Positions 36,301 to 44,850 of a DNA stretch of 64,000 bases are shown in pieces. The DNA is taken from assembly GCF_012273895.1 (NCBI RefSeq), contig NC_052120.1:10475756-10539755 (forward strand), written 5' to 3'. Both the position numbers and the translations under genes were made by a program. Numbering within the stretch: position 1 is the stretch's first letter; every line of letters starts with the position of its first letter. The notes under the pieces are model-generated. The model was not told where the DNA came from and did no database searches. It worked only from the letters and a program-made list of their open reading frames with translations. The stretch is from Zerene cesonia (lineage: Eukaryota; Arthropoda; Insecta; Lepidoptera; Pieridae).

Positions 36301-38966
36301 ACAGGGTGAACCCCTTTTACCCACATTCTTTTTAGATGTATTGGAAATGGAAGGAATATGAAATGGAAAAACATGGGCATAACTATTTATGGCCGAATGC
36401 TAGCACCTACCTACTTTGCTGATGATAGTGTATTATTTGCGAAAAAAAATTATGACCTAAGTAAGGTGATACATGGTTTAGCAGTAGAATTATGCACGTC
36501 TCAATAAAAAAGCTAATTATTTAAGACATGCATACTATCTGCGTTAACATATGGAAGCGAAACATGTGGTTTAGCAAAAAACATAACACTTAAACTCTGT
36601 GTTGGAATGGCCATGGAAAAGAGCATGACTGGCATCAAAAGAAAAGACAAAGTAAAGGGTGGCAGCATCAGAAGTAAGACTCAGAAGATTCTTCTCATAA
36701 CTCTGAAGACAGGAAACAAAAATGTAAATAGGCAGACCACTAGAAGACAATAGACCAGAAGAGTGCTTTGGGAAGTTTTAAGAAACAAAAATGATAAGCA
36801 CCTTTACAATATATCAGCGGACTGTTATAAAAGGATATTTTTTTTCCTTTTTTGTTTAAGGAGGTACTCATTTAACTATAGAACTAATGTTATCATAATC
36901 TAGGTTGTGGAGAAAAACTTTCATATTACATTAATTATAGTAAAATTGAAACTTACCTCATCATTAGTAGTGTTGGATAGCACACATAAGCTCATTGTGT
37001 AGTCAGTTGCTGGGATGTAGCTCAAGAACCACATGACTGTGAGCTGTTCACTGAAATACCATGGATAAAATGTTTATATGGGCCCAAATTTTATTTTTGA
37101 AATATATATCATGTTATATAACAGTTACTTTTACTAGAAAAGTAATACAAATCTACTTTGTATGCAGTATGCATGCATAAATAACAGTTATGCAATAGAG
37201 TTTTCATAAATAATATGGCCTTACATAGTTAAAAATCTATCTTCAAAATCGGCCTTTGAAACTAACAAACAAAGATTATCATGTTTGTATTAAAATAAGC
37301 TAAAAGAGCTTTAGTGAATTGCTTTACTCATAATATTTATTATTACAGTCATCAATTTAAACACAAGCAACTAGAAGTTTTATGTTTGAATGCCGAACAA
37401 TACTTTACCTTGAATGACCTTATACAAACAACTTGTTATTGCTAGCTGTTTAATATTCTAATTTAAATACAAAAAAAAAAAAAATAATAATTAAGTAGTA
37501 GTGAATGAAATATATTTAAATTTCAAGGTATAATTATTTTGACATATCATTTGCACTCACACTACAATTAATAATAAAAGGGACATAATTTCATGTATTT
37601 TAGATTAGGTTTGTTCAAGTTTTAAGTTTTTTGTGTTTTCTACATACCATTGATTTTCAAGTTTCTAAAATTTACAGATTAAAATTAGATTATATTATTA
37701 TCTTTATGTTTTTATAACTTAGTATTTTCTCTTTATATTCATTTATTACTTTGTTTTCTAAATATTTAAGTCATTAACTTACAATTGAACAAACAATAAA
37801 ATTTTAAAACACCTTAAATGATAGTGTGGTTACTTATTTACCCTAACTTTTTACTACTTAATATTTACCTATTTCTATTCAATATATCAGTCAAACATTA
37901 ATCAATATAAAATTATTAAAGAAAACAGTGGCCCGTTTCCTTTTCCCACCCAACCCAGTCCATTCCTTCTTTCCAGTCTTTAATCCTTTTCTTTTCCCTT
38001 ACCCCATAAAGGCGGGCAGCACATTCGTAGAGGCACTACCTTTGCGAATGTTCATGGGTGGTGGTGAACGCTTACCATCAGGCAAACCACCAGCGCAGTT
38101 GCCCGCTATGACATAAAAAAAAAAAGTGGTGACTCAGTGCTGAGAAACTCGGACTTTAAAATTGATTAGTCTGGGTTGGAGACAGAGCGAGGCAAGCGTG
38201 CAGGAAATAAATTAATTTTTCAATTTATCTGCCCATGTGGATCACCACTGCTTAAAACGGTGAAGGAAAATGTCTTGAGGAAACCGTCATGTCCAAAAAC
38301 AAAAAGTTTGACAACATGTGACACTGTGTCCCAGTAGTGAAAACATATATGGGCTGACAATGATGGTGATGATAAAAGAAAACACCTTACTTGTTAAAGC
38401 TCTGTATGGAAATCCTGGTGTCACTGTTAGTAAAACGTTCCTTGGGATATGCATTTGTAATATAAAACAGATGATCTTCCGGACTGCCGCTGATCTTTCC
38501 ATAGTGTAGGAATGTTTTCACTAAGTAACAAGTACCATTGAATATCAGATCAAGGTTAGTAGCGAAACATACCTGCAAATTGTTACAACAAAGAGGTAGT
38601 GTCATCGAGACTTGTTCAATTTACATAACAATAAATCAGGAAAATCATTTCACTTACATTAGTACAATTTAAATTTGTAATATTCACATCTTTGTTGAAA
38701 AACGAGTGACCCTGTCTCACATACAGGAAGGCATCGCCATGGCATTTGTCCTCGGTGGTATTTTCTTTGCAGCGTAACGTGAGCTCCCAGCTCGTCACCT
38801 TGTCCTTCGATTTAGGCGTCGTACACCATTCCACACGATATCTCCCATCCACGCCATCATTTGCTGGCACGAAAGTAAGGCTCGTATCTGAACTATTACT
38901 ACAATGCGTCTCGACGTCTGCGTTCGATATTGCAAATAGGAGTGCCACCAATAATACCGTTAACAT
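27377..38966 (-). CDS. Interleukin-17-receptor-like single-pass membrane protein with cytoplasmic SEFIR domain, nine exons
   Basis: Exons, in order: 38966-38658, 38572-38391, 37050-36957, 31912-31744, 31558-31420, 30717-30540, 29997-29838, 28889-28748, 27668-27377. All junctions are GT-AG and in phase: 1665 nt, 554 aa. The start is the ATG opening MLTVLLVALLFAIS, a signal peptide (1-16); an upstream in-frame GTG was rejected. The ectodomain (17-267) has several N-glycosylation sequons (e.g. N24) and many cysteines. One transmembrane helix lies at about 268-289, followed by basic RCRR. After a Gly-rich linker (313-322) comes a SEFIR-type domain, about 327-450: strand A KVLLLYARDC, then VYDLYELGTW and WVRRALARDDVRVVLL. 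The tail (459-554) is Pro/Thr-rich, then acidic. Family knowledge: SEFIR domains of IL-17 receptors recruit the adaptor CIKS/Act1 by SEFIR-SEFIR contact. Ligand and adaptor are not visible here. Cytoplasmic exons are extremely GC-rich, unlike the ectodomain exons. Confidence 0.85.
27745..28054. mobile_element. hAT-like non-autonomous element in intron 8 of the receptor gene
   Basis: Starts CAGGGGTCACCAA and ends TTGATGACCTCTG, a 13-bp inverted repeat with two mismatches. TGGCGGACCGC and GTGCGGACCG near the left end resemble subterminal repeats of hAT elements. The 8-bp flanks (CTCCGTAC, CTCTACAA) match only partly, so the element is old. No ORF. Confidence 0.5.
28281..28470 (-). repeat. tRNA-derived SINE, second family, copy A (intron 8 of receptor gene)
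   Basis: On the minus strand the head has B box GGTTCGATTCC (28418-28408), a perfect match. The A box is degraded. The body ends with CCCCACTAGGGGTCACGG. It pairs with the copy at 30887-31095. Confidence 0.65.
28945..29020 (-). repeat. tRNA-like sequence, likely SINE head
   Basis: B box GGTTCGAATCC (28977-28967) lies in a stem CGCGGG/CCCGC, like a T arm. No cloverleaf or good A box could be formed, so this is a tRNA-derived relic rather than a tRNA gene. Confidence 0.45.
29238..29790. repeat. Degenerate G-rich minisatellite in intron 7 of the receptor gene
   Basis: About 550 bp built from GTGTTGG / TGTAGGG-like heptamers. GTTGGATGTAAGGTGTAGG recurs at 29286, 29321, 29362 and 29398, giving a higher-order period of 76-77 bp, and a shorter part (GTTGGATGTAAGGT) again at 29510 and 29629. 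The G-rich strand is the non-transcribed plus strand orientation. Confidence 0.8.
30105..30228 (+). repeat. Interspersed repeat fragment, same tail family as 8675
   Basis: GGTTTATAGCCTTCTTAAAT at the start, then GGACCAGTAGTTTTTGAGAT and CAAACAAACAAACTCTTCAG. Lies in intron 6 of the receptor gene, next to another repeat that starts at 30229. Confidence 0.45.
30229..30520 (+). repeat. Interspersed repeat, copy 2, abutting SEFIR exon 6
   Basis: ATGGCATAGCGGACAGCTGG, then GAACATTCGCAGAGTGAATG, AATGGACTGGGAAGGGCAAG, GAAACACAGTGGCACGCC and CCCCGGTGCGAGCCGGCCCA. It reaches within about 20 nt of the donor of exon 6 (30540). Confidence 0.5.
30887..31095 (-). repeat. tRNA-derived SINE, second family, copy B (intron 5 of receptor gene)
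   Basis: On the minus strand A box TGGTACAATGG (31086-31076) fits the consensus, B box GGTTCAATTCC (31043-31033). It appears inserted in an older repeat: TATAGCCTTCGTAAATGG lies on one side and AACCAAACAAACAATTTAG on the other. Confidence 0.7.
31200..31408. repeat. Degenerate GTGTA/GTGCA repeat beside the donor of SEFIR exon 5
   Basis: Repeated TAGTGCAGTG and AGTGTAGTGTAGTGTAGTG words, becoming regular at 31370-31400, a few bases from the splice donor at 31419. It is distinct from the minisatellite at 29238 but similar in style. Confidence 0.6.
32028..33161. mobile_element. Tc1/mariner-like TIR transposon, interior unsequenced
   Basis: The left end from 32028 (CTTAGTCTGGCCATAAATAC) and the reverse complement of the right end (to 33161; CTAGTCTTGCCATAAATAT) are imperfect inverted repeats, about 23 of 28 positions counted with the flanking TA. 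TA on both sides (32026-32027 and 33162-33163) fits a TA target duplication. The interior is the 1000-N gap, so no transposase can be judged. Superfamily is inferred from TIR plus TA only. Confidence 0.6.
32094..33093. other. Assembly gap, 1000 N, inside a TIR transposon in the receptor gene
   Basis: Exactly 1000 N. Both flanks belong to one transposon whose terminal inverted repeats bracket the gap. It lies in intron 3 of the SEFIR receptor gene. The flanking exons join in phase 0, so no coding exon need be missing. Confidence 0.99.
33711..33740. repeat. (CA)n(TA)n microsatellite
   Basis: ACACACACACAC followed by ATATATATATATAT, in intron 3 of the receptor gene. Confidence 0.85.
34024..34110 (+). 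mobile_element. Decayed family 4 Helitron fragment
   Basis: AAAATCAATAGCTGTTCGCT and the following CTAGTCTCGTTAAAACTCG match the 5' part of the element at 34325; the rest is not alignable by eye. Confidence 0.4.
34325..34511 (+). mobile_element. Non-autonomous Helitron-like element, family 4
   Basis: 5' TCTTATATATAAAAATCAAT, core CTCGAGAACGGCTGAACGG, 3' TTCGCCGGGACAGCTAG, flanked by A and T. Lies in intron 3 of the receptor gene. Confidence 0.6.
34650..34735. repeat. Decayed fragment of the foldback element
   Basis: AAATTAAAAATATTTTATAG, then AGTGTTCGAAACGTAG and AATAATATAATAAATAAATC, parallel to 19638-19800 but heavily diverged. Confidence 0.35.
35761..35942 (+). promoter_or_regulatory. 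Core-promoter-like TATA/Inr arrangement followed by a 31-codon ORF
   Basis: TATAAAAA at 35761-35768, TCAGTT initiator at 35791 (30 bp spacing), AGATC at 35816-35820, then ATG at 35847 opening 31 codons (MSARKTEIIKKRKNRS...) to TGA at 35940. The geometry is that of an insect RNA polymerase II promoter. It lies antisense in intron 3 of the receptor gene, 300 bp before the RTE relic. It may be a transposon promoter. Confidence 0.3.
36246..36800 (+). pseudogene. Decayed RTE-type LINE reverse transcriptase fragment
   Basis: In broken frames one reads GVRQGEPLLPTFF (like GVRQGDPLSPKLF of reverse transcriptases), then YFADDSVLFA (catalytic FADD block), then LTYGSETCGL and MAMEKSMTGIKRKDKV (thumb/C-terminal signature of RTE elements). 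Stops and frameshifts separate the blocks and large parts are lost. It lies antisense in intron 3 of the receptor gene. Confidence 0.75.
37928..38115 (-). repeat. Interspersed repeat, copy 3, reverse and partial
   Basis: The plus strand has CCCAACCCAGTCCATTCC, then GGCGGGCAGCACATTCGTAG and GCGCAGTTGCCCGCTATGAC, the reverse complement of the family start. Followed by an A run and then a SINE at 38126. Confidence 0.5.
38126..38375 (+). repeat. Same SINE family, diverged copy with internal deletion
   Basis: The head AGTGGTGACTCAGTGCTGAG is degraded. The middle part with CCCGCACTTGGCCAGC is missing. The tail is GGGCTGACAATGATGGTGAT. It lies in intron 2 of the receptor gene, 16 bp from the end of exon 2. 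Confidence 0.7.
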
Positions 38967-39985
38967 TATTGTTACAGTTTCGTCACGACATACCCAATAG
39001 AAATAATTCTCGACACTTAGCACTGTTCACATTTTCACTTAATTTGTCAAGGAAATTTATGAATAAAATGTTAAAGGTTATCGTTTCAAAATATAAATGT
39101 TCTTAGTGATGGATAGATGGTAAATTAAACATGAGCTCGTAGCGTCATTCGTAAACAACTTTTTATAGAACACCACACGTGGAAAATGAGCCTTAGTTAT
39201 AAAAGAATCTAATCAAATATTGTTGATGATCACACTCTCATTTTGGAATATAGTTTTGTTGCGTTGAAACTGGAAACAAGTATAAAAACAATATAGAACA
39301 TAAAACATAATTTGCAAGCTTCGGCTGTAATTGTCACTCGTGACGTATGTCAAAATTTTTTTTTAGCTTTTTCTAGATAATTAATCAAATGAATACGAAG
39401 TCTTTTGACATTAAGTATCATAGTATGGTATTTCACTTTAAATTTTTTATTACTGTATTATAATCATCTTAAAAATCATGACCTCTTTGCTTTGTACCAA
39501 GCCAAAAAGGAAAAAGAAGTAGTCTGAGTCTTCCTCGGAAAACGAAAATTGATGTAAAGCTCTAAAGAATACCCTATAAGGGTATTCTTATTATTACGTG
39601 CCTATTGCAGTTAATTATTTAGCATTTATTATTGCTTAAAATTAATTGTATAAAAATAGAGCATCATATAATAAAAAATGAACTAAGGTATAGAGGCAAA
39701 AAAATAGGTACTTAGTTGTTTAAATCTGAACATTCCTTTTAAGTCTTCAATGGTTTATTTTGGTTTAAAATGAAAATAATTCACGATAAGAATAACTCAA
39801 GATTTAATTTGTTTTTTTTTGTATCAAGTATTGTTTATCATCTACATAAAAAAATACTAAAATCCATTATATTCAATTTTAGCATTATTTTAAATCTATG
39901 AAAACCTCTGATTTATTGAAACCATTTTTTTAATTTCTTATTATTGTTCATAAGTACAATTTGAGGATTAAAATGAAATGTGATA

Positions 39986-40340
39986 TCTTATACCTTTAAA
40001 CGAGCAATTCGGCTTCAACGATTTTCATGAAATTTAGTATACAGGGGGTTTCGGGGGCGATAAATCGATCTAGCTAGGAATTTTTTTTTAGAAAATGTCA
40101 TATTCGTGTTTTTTTTTCCTGACATCTATTGGTGAATAATAATACTATTTTGCTTCGTAGATAGCTGGACAACTGAAATAATGTCATATTCGTGTTTTTT
40201 TTCCTGACATCTATTGGTGAATAATAATACTATTTTGCTTCGTAGATAGCTGGACAACTGAAATAACACATAGACACTTTTTATACCGATATTCCTACGG
40301 GATACGGACTTACGCGGTTTCAACCGCGGGTCACAGCTAG
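39986..40340 (+). mobile_element. Non-autonomous Helitron, family 2, with internal tandem duplication
   Basis: Starts TCTTATACCTTTAAACGAGC, ends CGCGGTTTCAACCGCG then CTAG, between A and T. It holds two tandem 86-bp units starting at 40095 and 40181 (ATGTCATATTCGTG). It lies about 140 bp beyond the TMEM147 poly(A) signal. Confidence 0.75.
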
Positions 40341-40481
40341 TGTATGTAATGAAAAATTACTTACTATAAGAAAAAAATACCAATTGCAACATTTTTTTTT
40401 TACAAAATATAAACACATAATGCAAACACTGACTATGAAAGAAAACCAATATTTGAAAATGCATTCTAGCCACAACACATC

Positions 40482-40487
40482 TTTATT
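40482..40487 (-). terminator. Poly(A) signal of TMEM147
   Basis: AATAAA on the minus strand, about 57 nt beyond the TAA stop. It is the first canonical signal downstream, so the 3' UTR is probably under 100 nt. Confidence 0.6.
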
Positions 40488-40543
40488 ATAACTTACGCAT
40501 ACACCAAATAAACTAACATGCACTCTTTTTAAAATATAATAAA

Positions 40544-42051
40544 TTAAATTCCAATTTGTTGAGCTAATACTGCATACATAGCTAATGCAGTCAGACCAAC
40601 CACAGACGCATGAGCAGCCCGCACTGCCAGGAGCGCCCAAGCACTGAGAGACAGCACACTGGCTACTGCATCTTCTATTAAACTTCTGTATGGCGACAGG
40701 GCAAGGAGGGTGATGACTATGGGGGAATGTTTTTTGGGTAGATCGCTGCGAGTCCACAACCATACTAGAGCTGCTGTGGAAGCATGTTGCAGGAGAGCTA
40801 CATTTGACTCAGCACAGGAGCGAACATATCGCCAATCAAATTCAGAGCCACGGGCTCCCACCCACAGGAGTACACTGCGGGTGACTATCACCTGAAAAAA
40901 TGCAACATTTATTAATATAGTTGTGAGGAAAGATGATAAATGAAGAATAAATTACATAACACAAACAAGAGTCAAAATAAAATAAAAAAATATTTTGACT
41001 ACTTAACTCATTATATTCACTTGATAGTATAATTGTTTCATTTTTTACTTACGAGGGTTGGGTAGGGTGGATAGGGCATAAATTTCTTACTATAATAGTT
41101 TGTGACTTTACAAACAGCAGTTATTAGGATATTCTTGAATGCATCTATATAAGCTTTTTAGGTCCAGATCCAGAATCACATGAAAAAGTGGATCACCATA
41201 TTCTTGTAGTTTTCTCTTATTACAGACCAATTTAGATTAGCTAATTTTATTAATGCCAACCAAGAAGGTGAGTTGTATTCATATAGAGCCTGAACTGAGG
41301 AGATAATGTTTACAATGTGTAATTTTTCTTACTTCTGCACTGGCCCAACCTATTGCTGCTGTCAAGATTTTTGCATGTCCTTTTCCAGGCACGGAGTTGA
41401 TGGCAAAGTACAGACCTAGCAAGTCTGCTAAGTCTACAGTAGCCTTGAGAATTTCCTGAAATTAACAACAAATCTTGTTTATATCCAATAATTTGAAGGT
41501 GATTTTAATGCAAAAACCGACAGCAAAATCCAGACCAATTCAGATAATGCTTCATTTGTCAGTTAAATTCAATTAAATCATTAAATCAATCCAATTAAAT
41601 CATAACATACAAATGTTTATGGCTAATATCACCCACCTTACATAAAGCCTGTTTACTTGTGCTCTAAAAAGGTATTTTTAACCATAATATACCAATACAT
41701 ACTTACACATACTTAATATATACTTAACAAAATACGTATTGTGAAAAACCTCATTACTTACTAGAAGAACATCATATTCTCCATTAGCTTGTGTGTTATC
41801 GTAATCTGGAAAGAACGTTGCTAGAAGTAACATTTTGCACAGCTGAGTGAAAATATATAGTCCACCGGCATACACACATTTCGACAGCGTAGCGTACTCA
41901 GATCTACAACGAAAAAATAAAGCTTAAAATAATTTATAATAAAAAGTTTGTGTAACCTAGATAATAATGCTTACATTCCAGAATATTTGTAGGCCATGTG
42001 ATATGGCGCATAAACTAATGCTAAACAATTTCCGAAATGGTAAAGAGTCAT
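40544..42051 (-). CDS. TMEM147: Transmembrane protein 147 (TMEM147), complete, four exons
   Basis: Coding exons, in transcription order: 42051-41975, 41903-41762, 41455-41333, 40891-40544. All introns are GT-AG and the phases join (2, 0, 0), giving 229 aa plus TAA; human TMEM147 is 224 aa. The start is the first ATG, opening with MTLYHFGNCLALVYAPY, close to the start of the human protein. Further family signatures are LCKMLLLATFFP (about residues 45-56), VDLADLLGL (80s) and WVGARGSEFDW (120s). Several hydrophobic segments fit the known multipass topology. Family knowledge: TMEM147 sits in the ER membrane with Nicalin and NOMO (BOS complex), part of the translocon that inserts multipass membrane proteins. 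The CDS is intact, with no frameshift or early stop. The gene lies 1.6 kb upstream of the receptor gene in the same orientation. Identification rests on residue patterns I recognise, not on a search. Confidence 0.95.
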
Positions 42052-42210
42052 TTTTAAATATTTCTATATATAAAACAAGTAATAAATATTAATTAAATTA
42101 AAGTGATTGATTTAAAATCACAAATCACAATCTACAAATCTTAGATTTTTTTGACACTTGACAGTTGAGAGTTGACATATTTGACAGCGCACAGGCAAGG
42201 CTGCAAAAAA
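42052..42210 (-). promoter_or_regulatory. Probable TMEM147 promoter / 5' UTR with TGTCAA half-sites
   Basis: Directly upstream of the start codon. Between about 42148 and 42187 the plus strand carries closely spaced TTGACA/TGACA-like words (TGTCAA on the gene strand), four or five in 40 bp. There is no clear TATA box at a suitable distance. The transcription start is not determined; the assignment rests on position and the repeated word. Confidence 0.4.
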
Positions 42211-44125
42211 TTAAATTTATGTATTGATATAAATTGAAAATCGTATTTTAAATTATATTATATTATTAAAAACGTATGTTTGTGAATTTATCTTCGTACA
42301 TATGAGTTTAATTCAAAGGAAACTTATTGGTGACATTATATGTTGACAAATTGTATGATTTTACTAAACATTTGCTTTCATTTATAAACATAATACTATT
42401 TTAATTAAAATAACGGATGGAGATAATGAAATTTTCATAATACATTTTATATTTTTTTATCAATAATTTAATTAATGTAGTAGATTAACGTAGATCGAAA
42501 CGACGGCAGTCAGATATAAAAAGTTCGCGCTAAATTTTGACGTTGGAAATTGGAACTTGGATTAAATAATTATCTGAATTTTCTATAATTATCTGATATG
42601 TTTTTCCGATATTAAATATAATGAATACGTGAATGTTTTTTCAATTTACTGTATAAAAAGATAATGTTATAAATTAATTGCAAAAAAACATTGAAAAATA
42701 TGAAATATTAGAATACAAGCCAATGAATTAGGTATTTATTTTGTATACTATATTAAGTCTGGGATTTTTGAGCATGTATATGGGTTCTTTTGGCATTCCT
42801 TATGTTTGTCAAATACCAATTACAGTTTATTTCTTCTAGATTTGTAGATATAAGATTTTTAAATATTTGTTGTTGAAATATTAAGATCAAATTCGTTAGT
42901 ACCTGTATATTAAAATAAAAAGTGTGCTTTTTAATTTGTAGATGTTGATTTTTTTTTTATATTGATATGTATCAAAATAAAAATAAAGAACACTGCTCCC
43001 TAACTCAATGGAGAGAAAAAAGTGATGCAAATATAAAGGGTGAGATAAAAAAGGGGTAGCTTTTTTAACCCTTTCATTTTTTAGCACACGCGCAAAGGGG
43101 TAAGGGGCTTGCTGGCCAATGGCAGGTTAGAGATTTGTAAATTTAGATTTTATTCGTCCAAAGTTCTGTTGGGCTACAAGGGATCCATGAGACGGAGTCT
43201 CTCCGAGTGACTGCAGTACAATTTAAACTATCATACCAACAGCTTGTCTGCTATTTGCATACTTAACAACTTAAATGTTTTCCTGTATATACAATTCAAA
43301 TAACTTAATGAAACATAAAATATTTGTATATGAGTGTAGATTGCAGTATAGTGTGCGTTGGAAATATGATTTTTTTTTTCTTTGGTAAGTCTTATTCTAT
43401 TTATTTTCGTTCAGATTGTTGATAGCTAAAAATTAAAATTAACAAATTTAAAAAACAAAAAGATATCTAGGTTATATGAAAATTTTATGGAAATTAATTT
43501 ACCCAACCACTATTCTGGATAACACATGATGAATTTCTTCTAGATCTTGATTTAAGTAATGTATAAATGATTCATAGTTTTATTTGCCATTCCTTATGTT
43601 CTTCTAAGAAAAATAAATAAATAAATGAGTTGGTAAATAAAAATAATTTATAATTAGAAAAATGTACTCACAATATAATTTAATGAAAATATCATTTATA
43701 ATGATGTGCTTATAATTTTTATTGATATGTCTAATCTTCATGGAGGAAATAATTGAATAATTTCTAATAAGAAAAATATTTTTGGCATTGTGTTTGATTT
43801 ATTTAAATTATTTATAAATTATGTGAATGAAACAAAGTTGCTATTAATAACATTATTCTGTTTAGTCTGTACAGGCAATAGGTATAATCTTCATCAAATA
43901 AATAGAAATAGTGTGGTACAATACATAACAGAATAATATGATGTGCTTAACAACTTTTTCCAATTGTGTTGTGTGTTTAAAGACAATAAATTTATTTCTT
44001 TTTTCTTTCAATTCATTACACAATTTTGTTTCTTTTCTTGAACAAATTTATAGTATACCTTTGATTTTTTATAGCATTGAATTATTTTTCATTAAAGATT
44101 TTTTTTTAAAGACTATTACATTAAA
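42211..44125. other. Intergenic AT-rich DNA upstream of TMEM147
   Basis: Nothing coding recognised. A GC-elevated single-copy patch lies at about 43,085-43,215 (GGGTAAGGGGCTTGCTGGCC). Confidence 0.35.
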
Positions 44126-44277
44126 CTAGCTGCACCCGGCAAACGCTGTTCTGCCTTACTCTTATCTCTTCTCAGACCTACCTAATATCCTTACCAAATT
44201 TCAGAGGAATCGGTCAAGCCGTTTCGGAGGAGTATAGAGACTAACATTGTGACACGAGAATTTTATATATAAGAAGA
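44126..44277 (-). mobile_element. Non-autonomous Helitron-like element, family 3, reverse
   Basis: The plus strand starts CTAGCTGCACCCGGC, carries CCGTTTCGGAGGAG and ends near AAGAAGA then T. It is shorter than the copy at 8839, with an internal deletion. It is one of the few repeats in the right third of the window. Confidence 0.6.
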
Positions 44278-44784
44278 TTTACATTACAGATTTTTTTTTT
44301 TATATTATAATGTTGAAAAGTGTTCAAGTGATTTATCTATATTTTATACTAATATTTTAATCAGGAAATATAAAAAAAGTATGATTGTAATGTTTACACA
44401 TGAAAACTACTGGACCGATATTAAAAATTCCATTAGAAAGTTGCAAATTGATCGAGTGACATAGGCTATGTATGAACCACGGGCGAAGCCGGGCGAACAA
44501 TTCGTATTTAATTTTTTCTCAAAATGAAGATTAATTTTGTAATTAATAATATACTAAGTTATTAGTTCGGTACATATTATAAACTCACGTTCATCTGTCC
44601 GTGCGCGATTAACACGAAAAGTACGAAACGGCTTTTAATGTGGTATTTTATTACAGACAGTGATGCATTAATTTCCTTAAATATACGGTCTATAGAATTA
44701 TAATTTTTAAGTTATTTTTTGGATAGGTTAAAAAGTTAACTAAGGGCCGGAAGTATCGAAGCCGGAAATCAAAATTAAACATTT

Positions 44785-44850
44785 ATAATTATCATCATCA
44801 TCAACAGCTAATATATATTCCCATTGCTAGGACACAGGCCTCCTTTGAGC
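44785..44850 (-). repeat. Same SINE family, 3' end only, reverse
   Basis: The plus strand ATTATCATCATCATCAACAG and AGGACACAGGCCTCCTTTGA are the reverse complement of the family's 3' end. Confidence 0.6.

Noticed and set aside
36262..36790. Active reverse transcriptase gene
   Set aside because: The RT blocks lie in different frames with stops between them; it is a relic.
38967..39023. Extending the receptor start to the in-frame codon at 39023
   Set aside because: That codon is GTG; the ATG at 38966 directly begins a good signal peptide.
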